Source: RXIX01 sp003989075 (GTDB taxonomy: Bacteria; Pseudomonadota; Gammaproteobacteria; Competibacterales; Competibacteraceae). Taken from it: a stretch of 21,284 bases of DNA. The notes beneath the pieces are model-generated. The model did no database searches, had not been told where the DNA came from, and saw only the letters and a list, made by a program, of their open reading frames with translations. Shown here one piece after another: positions 8,595 through 16,917 of the stretch (positions are counted from its first letter, which is position 1; each line of letters starts with the position of its first letter). Location: positions 1 to 21,284 of the forward strand of contig JAKOYN010000108.1 in the NCBI GenBank assembly GCA_029780415.1, written 5' to 3'. The translations under genes and the position numbers were made by a program.

Positions 8595-10511
8595 ATGCTG
8601 CTACAGAAAATTCGCGATCACGCCCAGGGCTGGTTTGCCTACACCATCATTGGCCTGCTCATCATTCCGTTCGCGGTCTGGGGGATTAACTATTACTTTG
8701 AAGGCGGCGGGCCGATGGATGCCGCTACGGTCGGTGGTGACAAGATTTCCCTGCAGGATTTCCAGCGTGCCTATCAGCAGCAGCGCCAGCGCCTGCAGGT
8801 GATGCTCGGCGATCAGGCGGACCTGGCCGGTCTGGATGGGCCACGCCTCAAGCAACAGGTTTTGCAGCAGCTAATCGATGAGCGGGTGCTGAATCGCTTT
8901 GCCCATGAGCAGGGCCTGCGCGTAGGGGATCGGCAGTTGCACGATGCAATCGTCGCCCTGCCGGTGTTCCAGGGCCGGTTTGACAAGGATCTTTACGAGC
9001 GCCTGCTGCGCAATCAGGGCTACACGCCGGCGCTGTTCGAGGAAGGGCTGCGCCAGTCGCTGGCCACCGGTCAGTTGCGGGACGGGGTGGTGGGTTCAGC
9101 GCTGCTGACTCCGGTTGAGCTGGAGCAGCTGAATATGCTGCTTGGCCAGAAGCGGGCGCTGCAGTATCTGCGCCTGTCGCTGGCGCGCTATATCGAACAG
9201 GCCAAGGTCGATGACGCGGCGATTCAGGCCGAGTTTGAGAAGAACCGTGAGCGCTTCGTCAATCCCGAGCAGGTCCAGATCAGCTTCATCGAATTGCAGT
9301 CGGCAAAGCTCGCCGCTGATATCACAATCAGCGAAGAACAGCTGAAAGCCGCCTACCAGGACCATCTCGACAAGTATGGCCGGCCCGAGGAGCGGCAGGC
9401 CTCGCATATTCTGGTCAAGCTGCCGTCCGGCGCCACGCCCGAAGTGGTTGCACAGGCGGAAGCGCGGGCGCGCGATATCGCCACCAGCATCCGCTCGGGT
9501 GTCAGGAGCTTCGATCAGGCTCTGCAGGATGTCCGCACCGACAGCTCCGGTCAGATGGAAGGCAGCCAGCTTGGCACCATCGGCAAGGGCATGTTCGATA
9601 GCCCGGCCTTCGAGACGGCCCTGTTTGCATTGCAAAAGCCCGGTGATGTCAGCGAACCGGTGCGCATGCCGTCCGGGTTCCACATCATCCGCCTTGATGG
9701 CATCACCCCGGCGCAGGTCAAATCCTTCGAGGAGGTGCGTGACGCAGTAGCGCACGAGCTGCGCCAGCAGCAGGCCGAGAACCGTTTCTACGAAATCACC
9801 CAGACTCTGGCCAATCTGAGCTATGAGCATCCCGACAGTCTGGAGCCGGCAGCACAGGCACTCGGTGTGCCGGTGCAGGAGAGTGACTGGTTCAGTCGCC
9901 AGGGTGGCGCGGGGATCACTGCACAGCCCAAGGTGATCGAGAGTGCGTTTGGCGAGGATGCGCTCAAGCGTGGCGTGAATAGCGAACCCTTGGAAGTGGA
10001 GCCGGGCCATGTGGTGGTGCTGCGGGTGCGTGAACATCAGGATGCGACACCGCGTACTTTGGAGCAGTCCCGCGAAGAGATCACCCGGACACTGCGCGAG
10101 CGGCAGGCCCGCGAAGCCCTGGCCCGGGATATCACCGCGCTTAAGACCCGCGCCGCGCAGGGGGTACATCTGCAAACTCTGGCCGCGGAAACCGGGGCGG
10201 AATTCAAGGATGCCGGGCTGGTCGGCCGCGATGCCAACGGTGTTGACCGGGCGACCCTGGATACGGCGTTTCGTTTGCCGCAGCCCGCCGAGGGCCAGAT
10301 TGCGCTGGGTACGGTCGCCCTGGCCAATGGCGACCAGGCGCTGCTTGCGGTGAGCAAGGTCGTTCCGGGCGCTGCCGATGCCCTGCCTGCAGAGCGGCGT
10401 GCGGCTCTGGCGCAACAGTTGACGCAACAGTTGGGTACCGGCCAGTTCACCGGGCTGGTGGACAGCGTGCGTCTGAACACCAAAATCGTGACCCATAACG
10501 ACCGCCTGTAA
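8595..10511 (+). CDS. ppiD: Periplasmic folding chaperone PpiD (membrane-anchored, parvulin-like)
   Basis: Inner-membrane-anchored periplasmic chaperone that meets proteins emerging from the Sec translocon. The 638 residues match the roughly 620 of E. coli PpiD. A single membrane helix at about 13-34 follows a short cytoplasmic start (MLLQKIRDHAQGW, typical of the family). A SurA-N-like chaperone region covers about 36-200. One parvulin domain spans about 267-368, with HILVKL at its start and the GFHIIRLD end motif. A second helical region follows. The parvulin domain of E. coli PpiD is catalytically weak or inactive, so chaperone activity is the safer call. No strong ribosome binding site is visible before the ATG. 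The place after hupB is the conserved one. Confidence 0.94.
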   Translation: MLLQKIRDHAQGWFAYTIIGLLIIPFAVWGINYYFEGGGPMDAATVGGDKISLQDFQRAYQQQRQRLQVMLGDQADLAGLDGPRLKQQVLQQLIDERVLNRFAHEQGLRVGDRQLHDAIVALPVFQGRFDKDLYERLLRNQGYTPALFEEGLRQSLATGQLRDGVVGSALLTPVELEQLNMLLGQKRALQYLRLSLARYIEQAKVDDAAIQAEFEKNRERFVNPEQVQISFIELQSAKLAADITISEEQLKAAYQDHLDKYGRPEERQASHILVKLPSGATPEVVAQAEARARDIATSIRSGVRSFDQALQDVRTDSSGQMEGSQLGTIGKGMFDSPAFETALFALQKPGDVSEPVRMPSGFHIIRLDGITPAQVKSFEEVRDAVAHELRQQQAENRFYEITQTLANLSYEHPDSLEPAAQALGVPVQESDWFSRQGGAGITAQPKVIESAFGEDALKRGVNSEPLEVEPGHVVVLRVREHQDATPRTLEQSREEITRTLRERQAREALARDITALKTRAAQGVHLQTLAAETGAEFKDAGLVGRDANGVDRATLDTAFRLPQPAEGQIALGTVALANGDQALLAVSKVVPGAADALPAERRAALAQQLTQQLGTGQFTGLVDSVRLNTKIVTHNDRL

Positions 10512-10525
10512 GCAAGGCGGCCGTG

Positions 10526-10564
10526 CCCGCGCGCGCCCGTCCGCTGATCGGATGGGGGCGCGGG
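10526..10564. terminator. Possible bidirectional hairpin between ppiD and fabI
   Basis: The 60-base gap between the convergent stops contains a GC-rich imperfect inverted repeat: GCGCCC at 10533-10538 pairs with GGGCGC at 10556-10561 and TCC with GGA nearer the loop. No T run follows on either strand, so function as a terminator is inferred mainly from position. Confidence 0.35.
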
Positions 10565-10571
10565 TGATCGC

Positions 10572-11357
10572 TCAGACCATCGCGCCGGGGGCGACGGTGT
10601 TGAAACCGCCATCGACGTAGACGATCTCACCGGTGATACCCGAGGCCAGATCGGAGCACAGGAAGGCCGCCGTATTGCCGACTTCCTCGATGGTCACGCA
10701 CTGGCGCAGCGGGGCGAGCTGCTCGAAGGTGTCGAGCATCTTGCGGAAGTTCTTGATGCCGGATGCCGCCAGGGTACGGATGGGCCCGGCGGAGACCGCA
10801 TTGACGCGAATGCCCTCGGGGCCGAGGGTCTGCGCCAGATAACGGACGTTGGCGTCCAGGCTGGCCTTGGCCAGACCCATGACATTGTAGTTGGGCACCG
10901 CCCGCGCTCCGCCCAGATAGGTCATGGTGATCAGTGCGCCGCGCCGGCCCTGCATCAGCGGTCGCGCCGCCTTGGCCAGTGCCGCGAAGCTGTAGGAACT
11001 GATGTCGTGGGCAATGCGGAAGTTCTCGCGGCTGATCCCCTCCAGAAAGTCGCCTTCCAGTGCTTCACGGGGCGCGTAGGCGACCGAGTGCACCACGATA
11101 TCCAGGCCATCCCAGTGCTGGCGCAGCTGTTCAAACACGGCGGCGATATCGGCATCGCTTTCCACATCGCAGGGCAGGGTGATGCTGCTGCCCAGCTCAG
11201 CGGCCATCTTCTCGACCCGGGGTTGCAGCTTGTCATTCTGATAGGTGAAGGCCAGTTCGGCACCTTCCCGGTGCATGGCTTGGGCGATGCCCCAGGCAAT
11301 GGAGCGGTTGCTGGCGACCCCAACGATCAGGGCGCGTTTGCCGGCGAGAAAGCCCAT
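10572..11357 (-). CDS. fabI: Enoyl-[acyl-carrier-protein] reductase, NADH-dependent
   Basis: Catalyses the last step of each fatty-acid elongation cycle, reducing trans-2-enoyl-ACP with NAD(P)H in the cytoplasm. The 261 residues fit the short-chain dehydrogenase fold of FabI. The nucleotide-binding start is GVASNRSIAWG at 13-23, the FabI-specific variant of the Rossmann glycine motif. The active-site residues are Tyr147, Tyr157 and Lys164 (E. coli Tyr146, Tyr156, Lys163), in TYLGG and PNYNVMGLAK. SVAYAP at 91-96 is the cofactor and triclosan-binding loop. AGGAG at 11364-11368 on the minus strand sets the start. It is transcribed toward ppiD and divergently from yejA. Confidence 0.98.
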   Translation of the reverse strand: MGFLAGKRALIVGVASNRSIAWGIAQAMHREGAELAFTYQNDKLQPRVEKMAAELGSSITLPCDVESDADIAAVFEQLRQHWDGLDIVVHSVAYAPREALEGDFLEGISRENFRIAHDISSYSFAALAKAARPLMQGRRGALITMTYLGGARAVPNYNVMGLAKASLDANVRYLAQTLGPEGIRVNAVSAGPIRTLAASGIKNFRKMLDTFEQLAPLRQCVTIEEVGNTAAFLCSDLASGITGEIVYVDGGFNTVAPGAMV

Positions 11358-11435
11358 AATGAACTCCTGTGGTGTTTTGCCATCGTCTAGAAAAATTCTG
11401 AACGTGTTAATTCAGCGAACGGTAAAGGATACTGC

Positions 11436-13295
11436 ATGCATCACGAAAAGATGAATGGTACGAAATCCCATGGTGCGTTCCGGGCGGCTGCCGTGCTCGG
11501 CCTGTTGACTGTGCTGACGCTGGGCGTGGCGCGCGCCGCACCGGTCCACGGTATCGCCCTGCATGGCCAACCCAAGTACGGTGCCGATTTCAGTCATTTC
11601 GACTATGTAAATCCGGCCGCGCCCAAGGGCGGCGAGGCGCGTTTTGCTGCCATCGGCAGTTTCGATACCTTCAATCCGTTCAATATCAAGGGTGAAAAGG
11701 CCGCTGATATCGGCCAGCTGTTTGAAACCCTGATGACCGCCAGCGCCGACGAGCCGTTCAGCGAATATGGCCTGATCGCCGAGAGTGTCGAGGTGCCGGA
11801 GGATCGCAGTTCGGTGACCTTTACGCTGCGTCCACAGGCGAAATTTCACGACGGCAGCTCGATCACCGCTGATGATGTGCTGTTTTCCTTTGCAATTCTT
11901 AAAAGCAAGGGCACGCCGTTCTACCGCATGTATTACGCCAGCATCGCCAAGGCCGAGAAGCTCAGTGAGCGGCAGGTCAGGTTCAGCTTTGTCCCCGGCG
12001 AGAATCGCGAGTTGCCGCTGATCATGGGGCAAATGCCGGTGCTGTCGAAAAAATACTGGGAGAACCGGGATTTTGCCGCGACCACCCTGGAGGTGCCGCC
12101 CGGCAGCGGTCCGTACCGGGTCGAGCGCTTTGAGGCGGGCCGCTTTATCGTCTATCGGCGCGACGATCAGTACTGGGGTAAGGATCTGCCGGTGAATCGC
12201 GGTCGCTATAACATCGATCGGCTGCGTTACGACTACTATCGCGATGGCACCGTGGCGCTGGAGGCGTTCAAGGCGGGTGCCTATGACCTGCGCGTGGAAA
12301 ATATCGCTAAGAACTGGGCGACCGGCTACAACTTCCCGGCTTTGGAAAAGGGTCTGGTCAAAAAGGAAATCTTCGCGCATGGCATGCCCTCGGGGATGCA
12401 GGGCTTTGTCTTCAACCTGCGCCGGCCGCTGTTCCAGGATGCCCGGGTCCGCGAGGCGCTGGCCTATGCCTTCGACTTTGAATGGAGCAACCGCAACCTG
12501 TTCTTTGACCAGTACACGCGCACCCGCAGCTACTTCGACAATTCCGATCTGGCAGCGCGCGGCCTGCCGTCGGCAGAGGAACTGGTCGTGCTGGAACCGC
12601 TGCGCAAAGCTTTGCCAGAGCGGCTGTTCACCAGCGAATATCAGCCGCCGGTGGCCGGTGACGAGGCCCAGTTGCGTGCCAATATGGCCAGGGCGCTGCA
12701 CTTATTGCAGGACGCCGGCTGGGTTTTCCGCGATCGCAAGCTGGTCAATGCCCAGACCGGGGAGCCGTTCCGTTTTGAGCTGCTGATCGATGAACCGACC
12801 TGGGAACGGATTGCCTTGCCCTTCGCGCGCAATCTGGAGCGGCTCGGCATCGAGATGCGTGTGCGCAGTGTTGATTCAGCGCAATACGAAAACCGGCTGC
12901 GTGATTTCGACTTCGACATGGTGGCCAAAACCTGGGGCCAGTCGCTGTCGCCGGGCAATGAGCAGCGCGATTTCTGGAGCAGTGCTGCCGCTGAGCAGCC
13001 AGGCAGCAGTAATCTGGCCGGTCTGAAGAACCCGGCGGTGGATCAGTTGATCGATCAACTGATTGCCGCACCGGACCGTGCCAGTCTGACTACGCGGGCG
13101 CGAGCGCTGGACCGCGCGCTGCAATGGCAGTTCCTGGTGATTCCGCACTGGCATATCTCCTACGCGCGCATTGCCTTCTGGGACATCTTTGCCTATCCGG
13201 CCAGCGTGCCCCTGCAGGGCGTGCAACTGGACACCTGGTGGATTGATCCAGCCCGGCAGGCGGCTCTGGCCGCGCGCAAGAGCAGCGGTTCCTAG
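11436..13295 (+). CDS. yejA: Periplasmic peptide-binding protein of a Yej-type ABC importer
   Basis: Substrate-binding component of a peptide ABC importer; E. coli YejABEF takes up peptides including microcin C. The 619 residues match the family. A signal peptide is clear: positive start, hydrophobic stretch at about 17-31, and likely cleavage after ARA (34/35). The mature protein begins with the family pattern HGIALHGQPKYGADFSHFDY and contains SFDTFNPF. The body (about 95-505) is an extracellular solute-binding protein family 5 fold, with TLRPQAKFHDGSSITADDVLFSF. AAAGGA at 11424-11429 gives the ribosome binding site for the ATG at 11436. yejB starts nine bases after the stop, so the two are co-transcribed. 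Confidence 0.93.
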   Translation: MHHEKMNGTKSHGAFRAAAVLGLLTVLTLGVARAAPVHGIALHGQPKYGADFSHFDYVNPAAPKGGEARFAAIGSFDTFNPFNIKGEKAADIGQLFETLMTASADEPFSEYGLIAESVEVPEDRSSVTFTLRPQAKFHDGSSITADDVLFSFAILKSKGTPFYRMYYASIAKAEKLSERQVRFSFVPGENRELPLIMGQMPVLSKKYWENRDFAATTLEVPPGSGPYRVERFEAGRFIVYRRDDQYWGKDLPVNRGRYNIDRLRYDYYRDGTVALEAFKAGAYDLRVENIAKNWATGYNFPALEKGLVKKEIFAHGMPSGMQGFVFNLRRPLFQDARVREALAYAFDFEWSNRNLFFDQYTRTRSYFDNSDLAARGLPSAEELVVLEPLRKALPERLFTSEYQPPVAGDEAQLRANMARALHLLQDAGWVFRDRKLVNAQTGEPFRFELLIDEPTWERIALPFARNLERLGIEMRVRSVDSAQYENRLRDFDFDMVAKTWGQSLSPGNEQRDFWSSAAAEQPGSSNLAGLKNPAVDQLIDQLIAAPDRASLTTRARALDRALQWQFLVIPHWHISYARIAFWDIFAYPASVPLQGVQLDTWWIDPARQAALAARKSSGS

Positions 13296-13304
13296 GCGCG
13301 CGCC

Positions 13305-14402
13305 ATGCAGGCCTATCTACTGCGCCGGCTGGCGCTGATTCCGCTGACCCTGCTGGGCATTATCGCGATCAACTTCGCCATCGTGCAGATCGCACCCGGT
13401 GGTCCAGTGGAGCAGGTGCTGGCGCAGTTGAAAAATACCGCCGTGGCCGCCACCGCGCGGGTCGGGGGCAGCAGCGGCGCGGAAGTGGCTCAGGCAGTTC
13501 AGGGCGCGGGTAGCAGCGGTGCCTATCGTGGCGCGCAGGGCCTGGATCCGGCCTTCATCGCCGATCTGCAGCGCCAGTTTGGCTTTGATCAGCCCGTGCA
13601 TGTGCGCTTTGGGCGCATGATCGGCGATTACCTGCGTTTCGATCTGGGCAAGAGCTATTTTCGTGACTGCAAGGTGCTGGATCTGGTGCTGGACAAGCTG
13701 CCGGTATCGATCTCGCTTGGGGTGTGGAGCACGCTGCTGATTTATCTGATTTCAATCCCGCTGGGCATTGCCAAGGCGGTGCGCGACGGCTCACGTTTCG
13801 ACGTGCTGAGCAGTGCTGCGGTGATTGTCGGCTACGCCATTCCGGCTTTTCTGTTCGCCATTTTGCTGATTATCCTGTTTGCCGGTGGCCGCTATCTGGA
13901 CTGGTTTCCCTTGCGCGGCCTGGTATCGGATCAGTGGTCGGATCTAAGCTGGCCGGCGCGGATTGCGGATTATTTCTGGCATTTGACCCTGCCGGTGCTG
14001 TCGATGGTAATTGGCGGCTTTGCCTCGCTGACCATGCTGACCAAGAACGCCTTTCTCGACGAGATCAACAAGCAGTATGTGATGACCGCCCGCGCCAAGG
14101 GTCTGTCGGAGAACCGGGTGCTTTACGGACATGTGTTCCGTAACGCCATGCTGCTGGTGATTGCCGGTTTTCCCGCTACCCTGATCGGCATGCTGTTCGC
14201 GGGTTCACTGCTGATCGAGGTGATTTTCTCGCTGGATGGGCTGGGGCTGCTGGGTTTCGAGGCGGTGATAAAACGCGACTATCCGGTGATGTTTGGCACG
14301 CTGTATATATTCAGCCTGATTGGCCTGCTGCTCAATCTGGTCAGCGATCTGAGCTATCACCTGGTTGATCCGCGCATCGACTTTGCTGCGCGCAAAACCT
14401 GA
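13305..14402 (+). CDS. yejB: Peptide ABC importer inner-membrane permease, YejB type
   Basis: First permease subunit of the Yej importer. The 365 residues match E. coli YejB. A first membrane helix at about 9-29 (start MQAYLLRRLALIPLTLLG) precedes a large periplasmic stretch rich in Gly, Ala and Ser (about 40-95). The binding-protein-dependent transport domain then has helices at about 135-157, 170-193, 226-246, 282-305 and 327-347. The EAA loop that docks the ATPase is at about 259-280 (TARAKGLSENRVLYGHVFRN). The start overlaps a GC-rich run with only AGG at 13294-13296 as ribosome binding site, suggesting coupling to yejA. Its usual partner yejE is not next but 1.36 kb away. Confidence 0.93.
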   Translation: MQAYLLRRLALIPLTLLGIIAINFAIVQIAPGGPVEQVLAQLKNTAVAATARVGGSSGAEVAQAVQGAGSSGAYRGAQGLDPAFIADLQRQFGFDQPVHVRFGRMIGDYLRFDLGKSYFRDCKVLDLVLDKLPVSISLGVWSTLLIYLISIPLGIAKAVRDGSRFDVLSSAAVIVGYAIPAFLFAILLIILFAGGRYLDWFPLRGLVSDQWSDLSWPARIADYFWHLTLPVLSMVIGGFASLTMLTKNAFLDEINKQYVMTARAKGLSENRVLYGHVFRNAMLLVIAGFPATLIGMLFAGSLLIEVIFSLDGLGLLGFEAVIKRDYPVMFGTLYIFSLIGLLLNLVSDLSYHLVDPRIDFAARKT

Positions 14403-14418
14403 GCCTGGGTCCGGGTCT

Positions 14419-14766
14419 TCAGTTGAAGCGATAGCCGGACAGCCTGGCGACCAGGAAGCTGCTGGCACGATTGAGCAGGAAGCCCAGCAGCATCGGCACG
14501 GCAAACTGGTAGATGATCAGCGCATCCACATGCTCCTGCAGGCCGCTGAACGCCGGGACATACGGGCGCAGCAGCAGCAGATACAGCAGGGCCAGCCAGA
14601 AGCCGGCGGCATCAAGCAGCAGTGCAAGCAGAATGCCCCACGGCGAGAAACCGGCGCTCACCCCCAGGACAGCCCATAGAATCAGCGTGCTCAGCGTCAG
14701 GCTGGACAGGGCGATGACCTTATGGCCGGTGTGCCAGTAATACCAGGGACTCTTGAATTTTCGCAT
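14419..14766 (-). CDS. Small multi-pass membrane protein, unknown function
   Basis: I do not recognise this 115-residue protein. It has a basic N-terminus with aromatic residues (MRKFKSPWYYWHTGHK) and hydrophobic segments at about 17-38, 41-66 and 86-103, so probably three membrane helices, with a short basic C-terminus. It runs opposite to yejB, whose stop lies 16 bases from its own, and is 74 bases downstream of the LysM lipoprotein gene on the same strand. No good ribosome binding site precedes the ATG. The consistent hydrophobic pattern argues that it is a real gene and not an antisense frame. Confidence 0.7.
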   Translation of the reverse strand: MRKFKSPWYYWHTGHKVIALSSLTLSTLILWAVLGVSAGFSPWGILLALLLDAAGFWLALLYLLLLRPYVPAFSGLQEHVDALIIYQFAVPMLLGFLLNRASSFLVARLSGYRFN

Positions 14767-14779
14767 CGGTTCGCAGCGT

Positions 14780-14810
14780 TGGGAAAAGCCAGGACGGCTG
14801 GCCTTTCCCA
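14780..14810. other. Strong stem-loop between the LysM gene and the small membrane protein gene
   Basis: TGGGAAAAGCCAG at 14780-14792 pairs with CTGGCCTTTCCCA at 14798-14810: 12 pairs with one mismatch and a five-base loop. It lies in the 74-base gap between the two minus-strand genes. No T run follows on the minus strand, so it may end only part of the transcription or protect the upstream mRNA. Confidence 0.55.
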
Positions 14811-14840
14811 GTTTAAGTCATCAGATGAGCGTGGGTGGCA

Positions 14841-15422
14841 TCAGTCCTTTGCGGGGCGCTGTTTTTTCTGCTTTTTGGGCTTCGAGTCGTTCTGCTGCCC
14901 GGCTTGATGCTGCGCAGACTGGGTTTGCTGCTGCCCGATCCGCCCATCCTGATGGCGGCCCTGTTTGCCATGATCCTTCGAATCCTTATGATCATCCTGA
15001 TTGGCCAGCACCGCGCTGACGATTCCACCCAGCACCGCGCCTATCACCGCAGCGTTTTGCTCGCTATCGGCCGAAGAATTCTCGTCTGTGGCATGATCGT
15101 TGTCAGTGTCTGCGCTGGCCGGTGCGGCGGACTGGGCATTGGCCAGGCTGAGATGGGCGGGTATTTTGAACTGCTGGCCGATTTCAATCCTGTTTTTGTT
15201 TCTGAGTCCATTGTACTCGGCAATCGCCTGGGCATTGTTCTTGCTGCCGGTGGTTTCCTGGGCGATCCTGCCTAGGGTGTCACCCTTTTTGGCGGTGTAT
15301 AGAGTATCGGTTGGCGGCGGAGCGGGTTTTTCCTGCGGCGGTGGTGTCGCGCAACCGCTCATGGATAGCAGGAGGGTGGCGAACAGGCAGGACAGGATAA
15401 GGTTCCCCGAAGTCTTGAACAT
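14841..15422 (-). CDS. LysM-domain lipoprotein with glycine zipper and charged tail
   Basis: Predicted envelope lipoprotein of 193 residues. The signal sequence starts MFKTSGNLILSCLF and ends in the lipobox MSGC, with Cys24 as the lipidated residue. A Pro-rich linker (25-38) leads to one LysM peptidoglycan-binding domain at about 41-88 (LYTAKKGDTLGRIA to IEIGQQFKIP). After an Asp/Ser-rich linker comes a glycine-zipper-like hydrophobic stretch at about 124-140 (AAVIGAVLGGIVSAVLA), then a hydrophilic Lys/Gln/Asp/His tail. The frame is open upstream to 15785, but the lipoprotein start at 15422, with AGGG seven bases before it, is clearly right. Probable role: anchoring to or sensing the cell wall. 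I know no named homologue. Confidence 0.85.
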   Translation of the reverse strand: MFKTSGNLILSCLFATLLLSMSGCATPPPQEKPAPPPTDTLYTAKKGDTLGRIAQETTGSKNNAQAIAEYNGLRNKNRIEIGQQFKIPAHLSLANAQSAAPASADTDNDHATDENSSADSEQNAAVIGAVLGGIVSAVLANQDDHKDSKDHGKQGRHQDGRIGQQQTQSAQHQAGQQNDSKPKKQKKQRPAKD

Positions 15423-15762
15423 GCGTGTGCCCTTATGGCTGAGAATGTTATTGATTGTTGATATGCAAATGTAATTTAAAGAGACGGTTTCTGGCGTGCT
15501 ACTGTTGAATAATCTAAAAAATACATGATTTTTAAAATAAAAGACAATTTTTTTACCAGGATTAATAGCGTTCTTATACGGAGATACTGTCAATCTGTAC
15601 CGATAGGCAGAGTCCGATGATATGGAAAAGCCACATTGAAGAGACAGATAGATGCTCTGAGTCGCCGGTTCCGCGTGAAGGCGGGCAGGTGAATAACGGC
15701 CTGGATTCCTGTGAACCGGGTCATGGCCAAATTGAAAAACCAATCCTGACCGATGCTGACCG
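15423..15762. other. Gene-free AT-rich region between the LysM gene and yejE
   Basis: A 340-base gap between divergent genes. About 15459-15580 is strikingly AT-rich compared with the rest of the window, with A and T runs near 15516-15555. Candidate promoter elements occur on both strands; the best forward one is TTTACC at 15552-15557, 17 bases, TATACG at 15575-15580 (four of six each). A perfect TTGACA on the minus strand at 15588-15593 lacks a well-spaced -10. Near yejE, CCGGTTC at 15665-15671 and GAACCGG at 15713-15719 form a widely spaced inverted repeat, and TGACCGATG occurs twice just before the yejE start. I see no gene here. Confidence 0.6.
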
Positions 15763-16824
15763 ATGATGAGCGTGATTGATCGCATAAAGTCGTTTCACTT
15801 GCACCTGTCGCCGCTGACCCGGCGCCGGTTGGGCCAATTCCGGGCCAATCGGCGCGGCTGGTGGTCGCTATGGCTGTTTCTGCTGCTGTTCGGCTGCAGC
15901 CTGAGTGCGGAATTCATCGCCAATGATCGGCCATTGCTGGTGTATTACCAGGGTGCGTTCTATACGCCGGTGTTCAAGGATTATGCCGAGACTGATTTTG
16001 GTGGGGTGTTTCCAAGCGTGGCCAATTATCGCGATCCCTATCTGGCCGAACTGATCAATCGACAGGGCTGGATGCTGTGGCCGCCGGTGCGCTTTCGCTA
16101 TGACACGGTGAACTATGATCTGCCGGTGCCGGCGCCGGCGCCGCCTTCCGCTGACAACTGGCTGGGTACTGACGACCAGGGGCGCGACGTGCTGGCCCGC
16201 CTGATCTATGGCTTGCGGATTTCGGTGCTGTTTGGGTTGTTGCTGACCCTGATCTCTTCGCTGGTCGGTGTTGCGGCGGGCGCGGTGCAGGGTTATTTCG
16301 GCGGGCGGCTGGATTTGCTGTTCCAGCGCTTTCTGGAAGTCTGGGGTGGATTGCCGCAACTGTTCATTCTGATCATCGTCTCCAGCGTGGTGACGCCGGG
16401 TTTCTGGACCCTGCTGCTGATCCTGATGCTGTTTAGCTGGACCGCGCTGGTCGGTGTGGTGCGCGCCGAATTCCTGCGCGCGCGCAATTTCGACTATGTG
16501 CGTGCTGCCCGCGCCCTGGGTGTTGGCGATGGTCAGATCATGTTCCGCCACCTGCTGCCGAATGCCATGGTCGCGACGCTGACCTTTATGCCGTTCATCC
16601 TTTCCGGCTCCATCGTCGCCCTGACCGCGCTCGATTTTCTCGGTCTGGGCCTGCCGCCGGGTTCGGCATCGCTGGGTGATCTATTGCGCCAGGGCAAGGA
16701 TAATCTGCAGGCGCCCTGGTTGGGCATTTCCGGTTTTGTCGTGCTGGCGCTGCTGCTTAGCCTGCTGGTGTTTGTCGGCGAGGCGGTGCGCGATGCCTTC
16801 GATCCGCGAAAAAATCGGCTGTGA
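15763..16824 (+). CDS. yejE: Peptide ABC importer inner-membrane permease, YejE type
   Basis: Second permease of the Yej importer, partner of YejB. The 353 residues match the family. After a basic cytoplasmic start (SPLTRRRLGQFRANRRGWWS) there is a helix at about 33-49, then a periplasmic loop with the family phrase NWLGTDDQGRDVLARLIYG at 132-150. Transport-domain helices lie at about 152-175, 199-232, 269-290 and 320-338. The EAA loop is at about 245-267 (YVRAARALGVGDGQIMFRH). An in-frame TGA at 15757-15759 means the start is the ATG at 15763 or the next one at 15766; neither has a clear ribosome binding site. The ATPase gene yejF does not follow. Confidence 0.92.
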   Translation: MMSVIDRIKSFHLHLSPLTRRRLGQFRANRRGWWSLWLFLLLFGCSLSAEFIANDRPLLVYYQGAFYTPVFKDYAETDFGGVFPSVANYRDPYLAELINRQGWMLWPPVRFRYDTVNYDLPVPAPAPPSADNWLGTDDQGRDVLARLIYGLRISVLFGLLLTLISSLVGVAAGAVQGYFGGRLDLLFQRFLEVWGGLPQLFILIIVSSVVTPGFWTLLLILMLFSWTALVGVVRAEFLRARNFDYVRAARALGVGDGQIMFRHLLPNAMVATLTFMPFILSGSIVALTALDFLGLGLPPGSASLGDLLRQGKDNLQAPWLGISGFVVLALLLSLLVFVGEAVRDAFDPRKNRL

Positions 16825-16917
16825 CATGGCAACCGTCGTGGATTCGCGCGTCTAATAGCAGCCAGCAGCATCTGGCTTGGCTCCTCCTGTCTTCGATTGA
16901 TCCGTTGATCACTGCCC

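Noticed and set aside
9096..10496. Minus-strand open frame (466 codons) opposite ppiD
   Set aside because: Antisense to ppiD and without a domain or ribosome binding site worth noting.
13344..13428. YejB periplasmic Gly/Ala/Ser-rich stretch as a possible unusual insertion
   Set aside because: The low-complexity part is really at about 13422-13545, and YejB proteins of similar length are known to carry a comparable loop, so it is a family feature.
15423..15785. Upstream extension of the LysM reading frame to 15785
   Set aside because: The extension crosses the AT-rich non-coding region and would bury the lipoprotein signal peptide inside the protein; the start at 15422 has both signal sequence and lipobox.
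16533..16888. Strong Shine-Dalgarno-like sequence (AGGAGGAG, minus strand, 16881-16888) nine bases before an ATG at 16871
   Set aside because: The frame it would start runs antisense through the end of yejE and gives an Arg/Ser-rich product with no domain, so the site is probably a coincidence.
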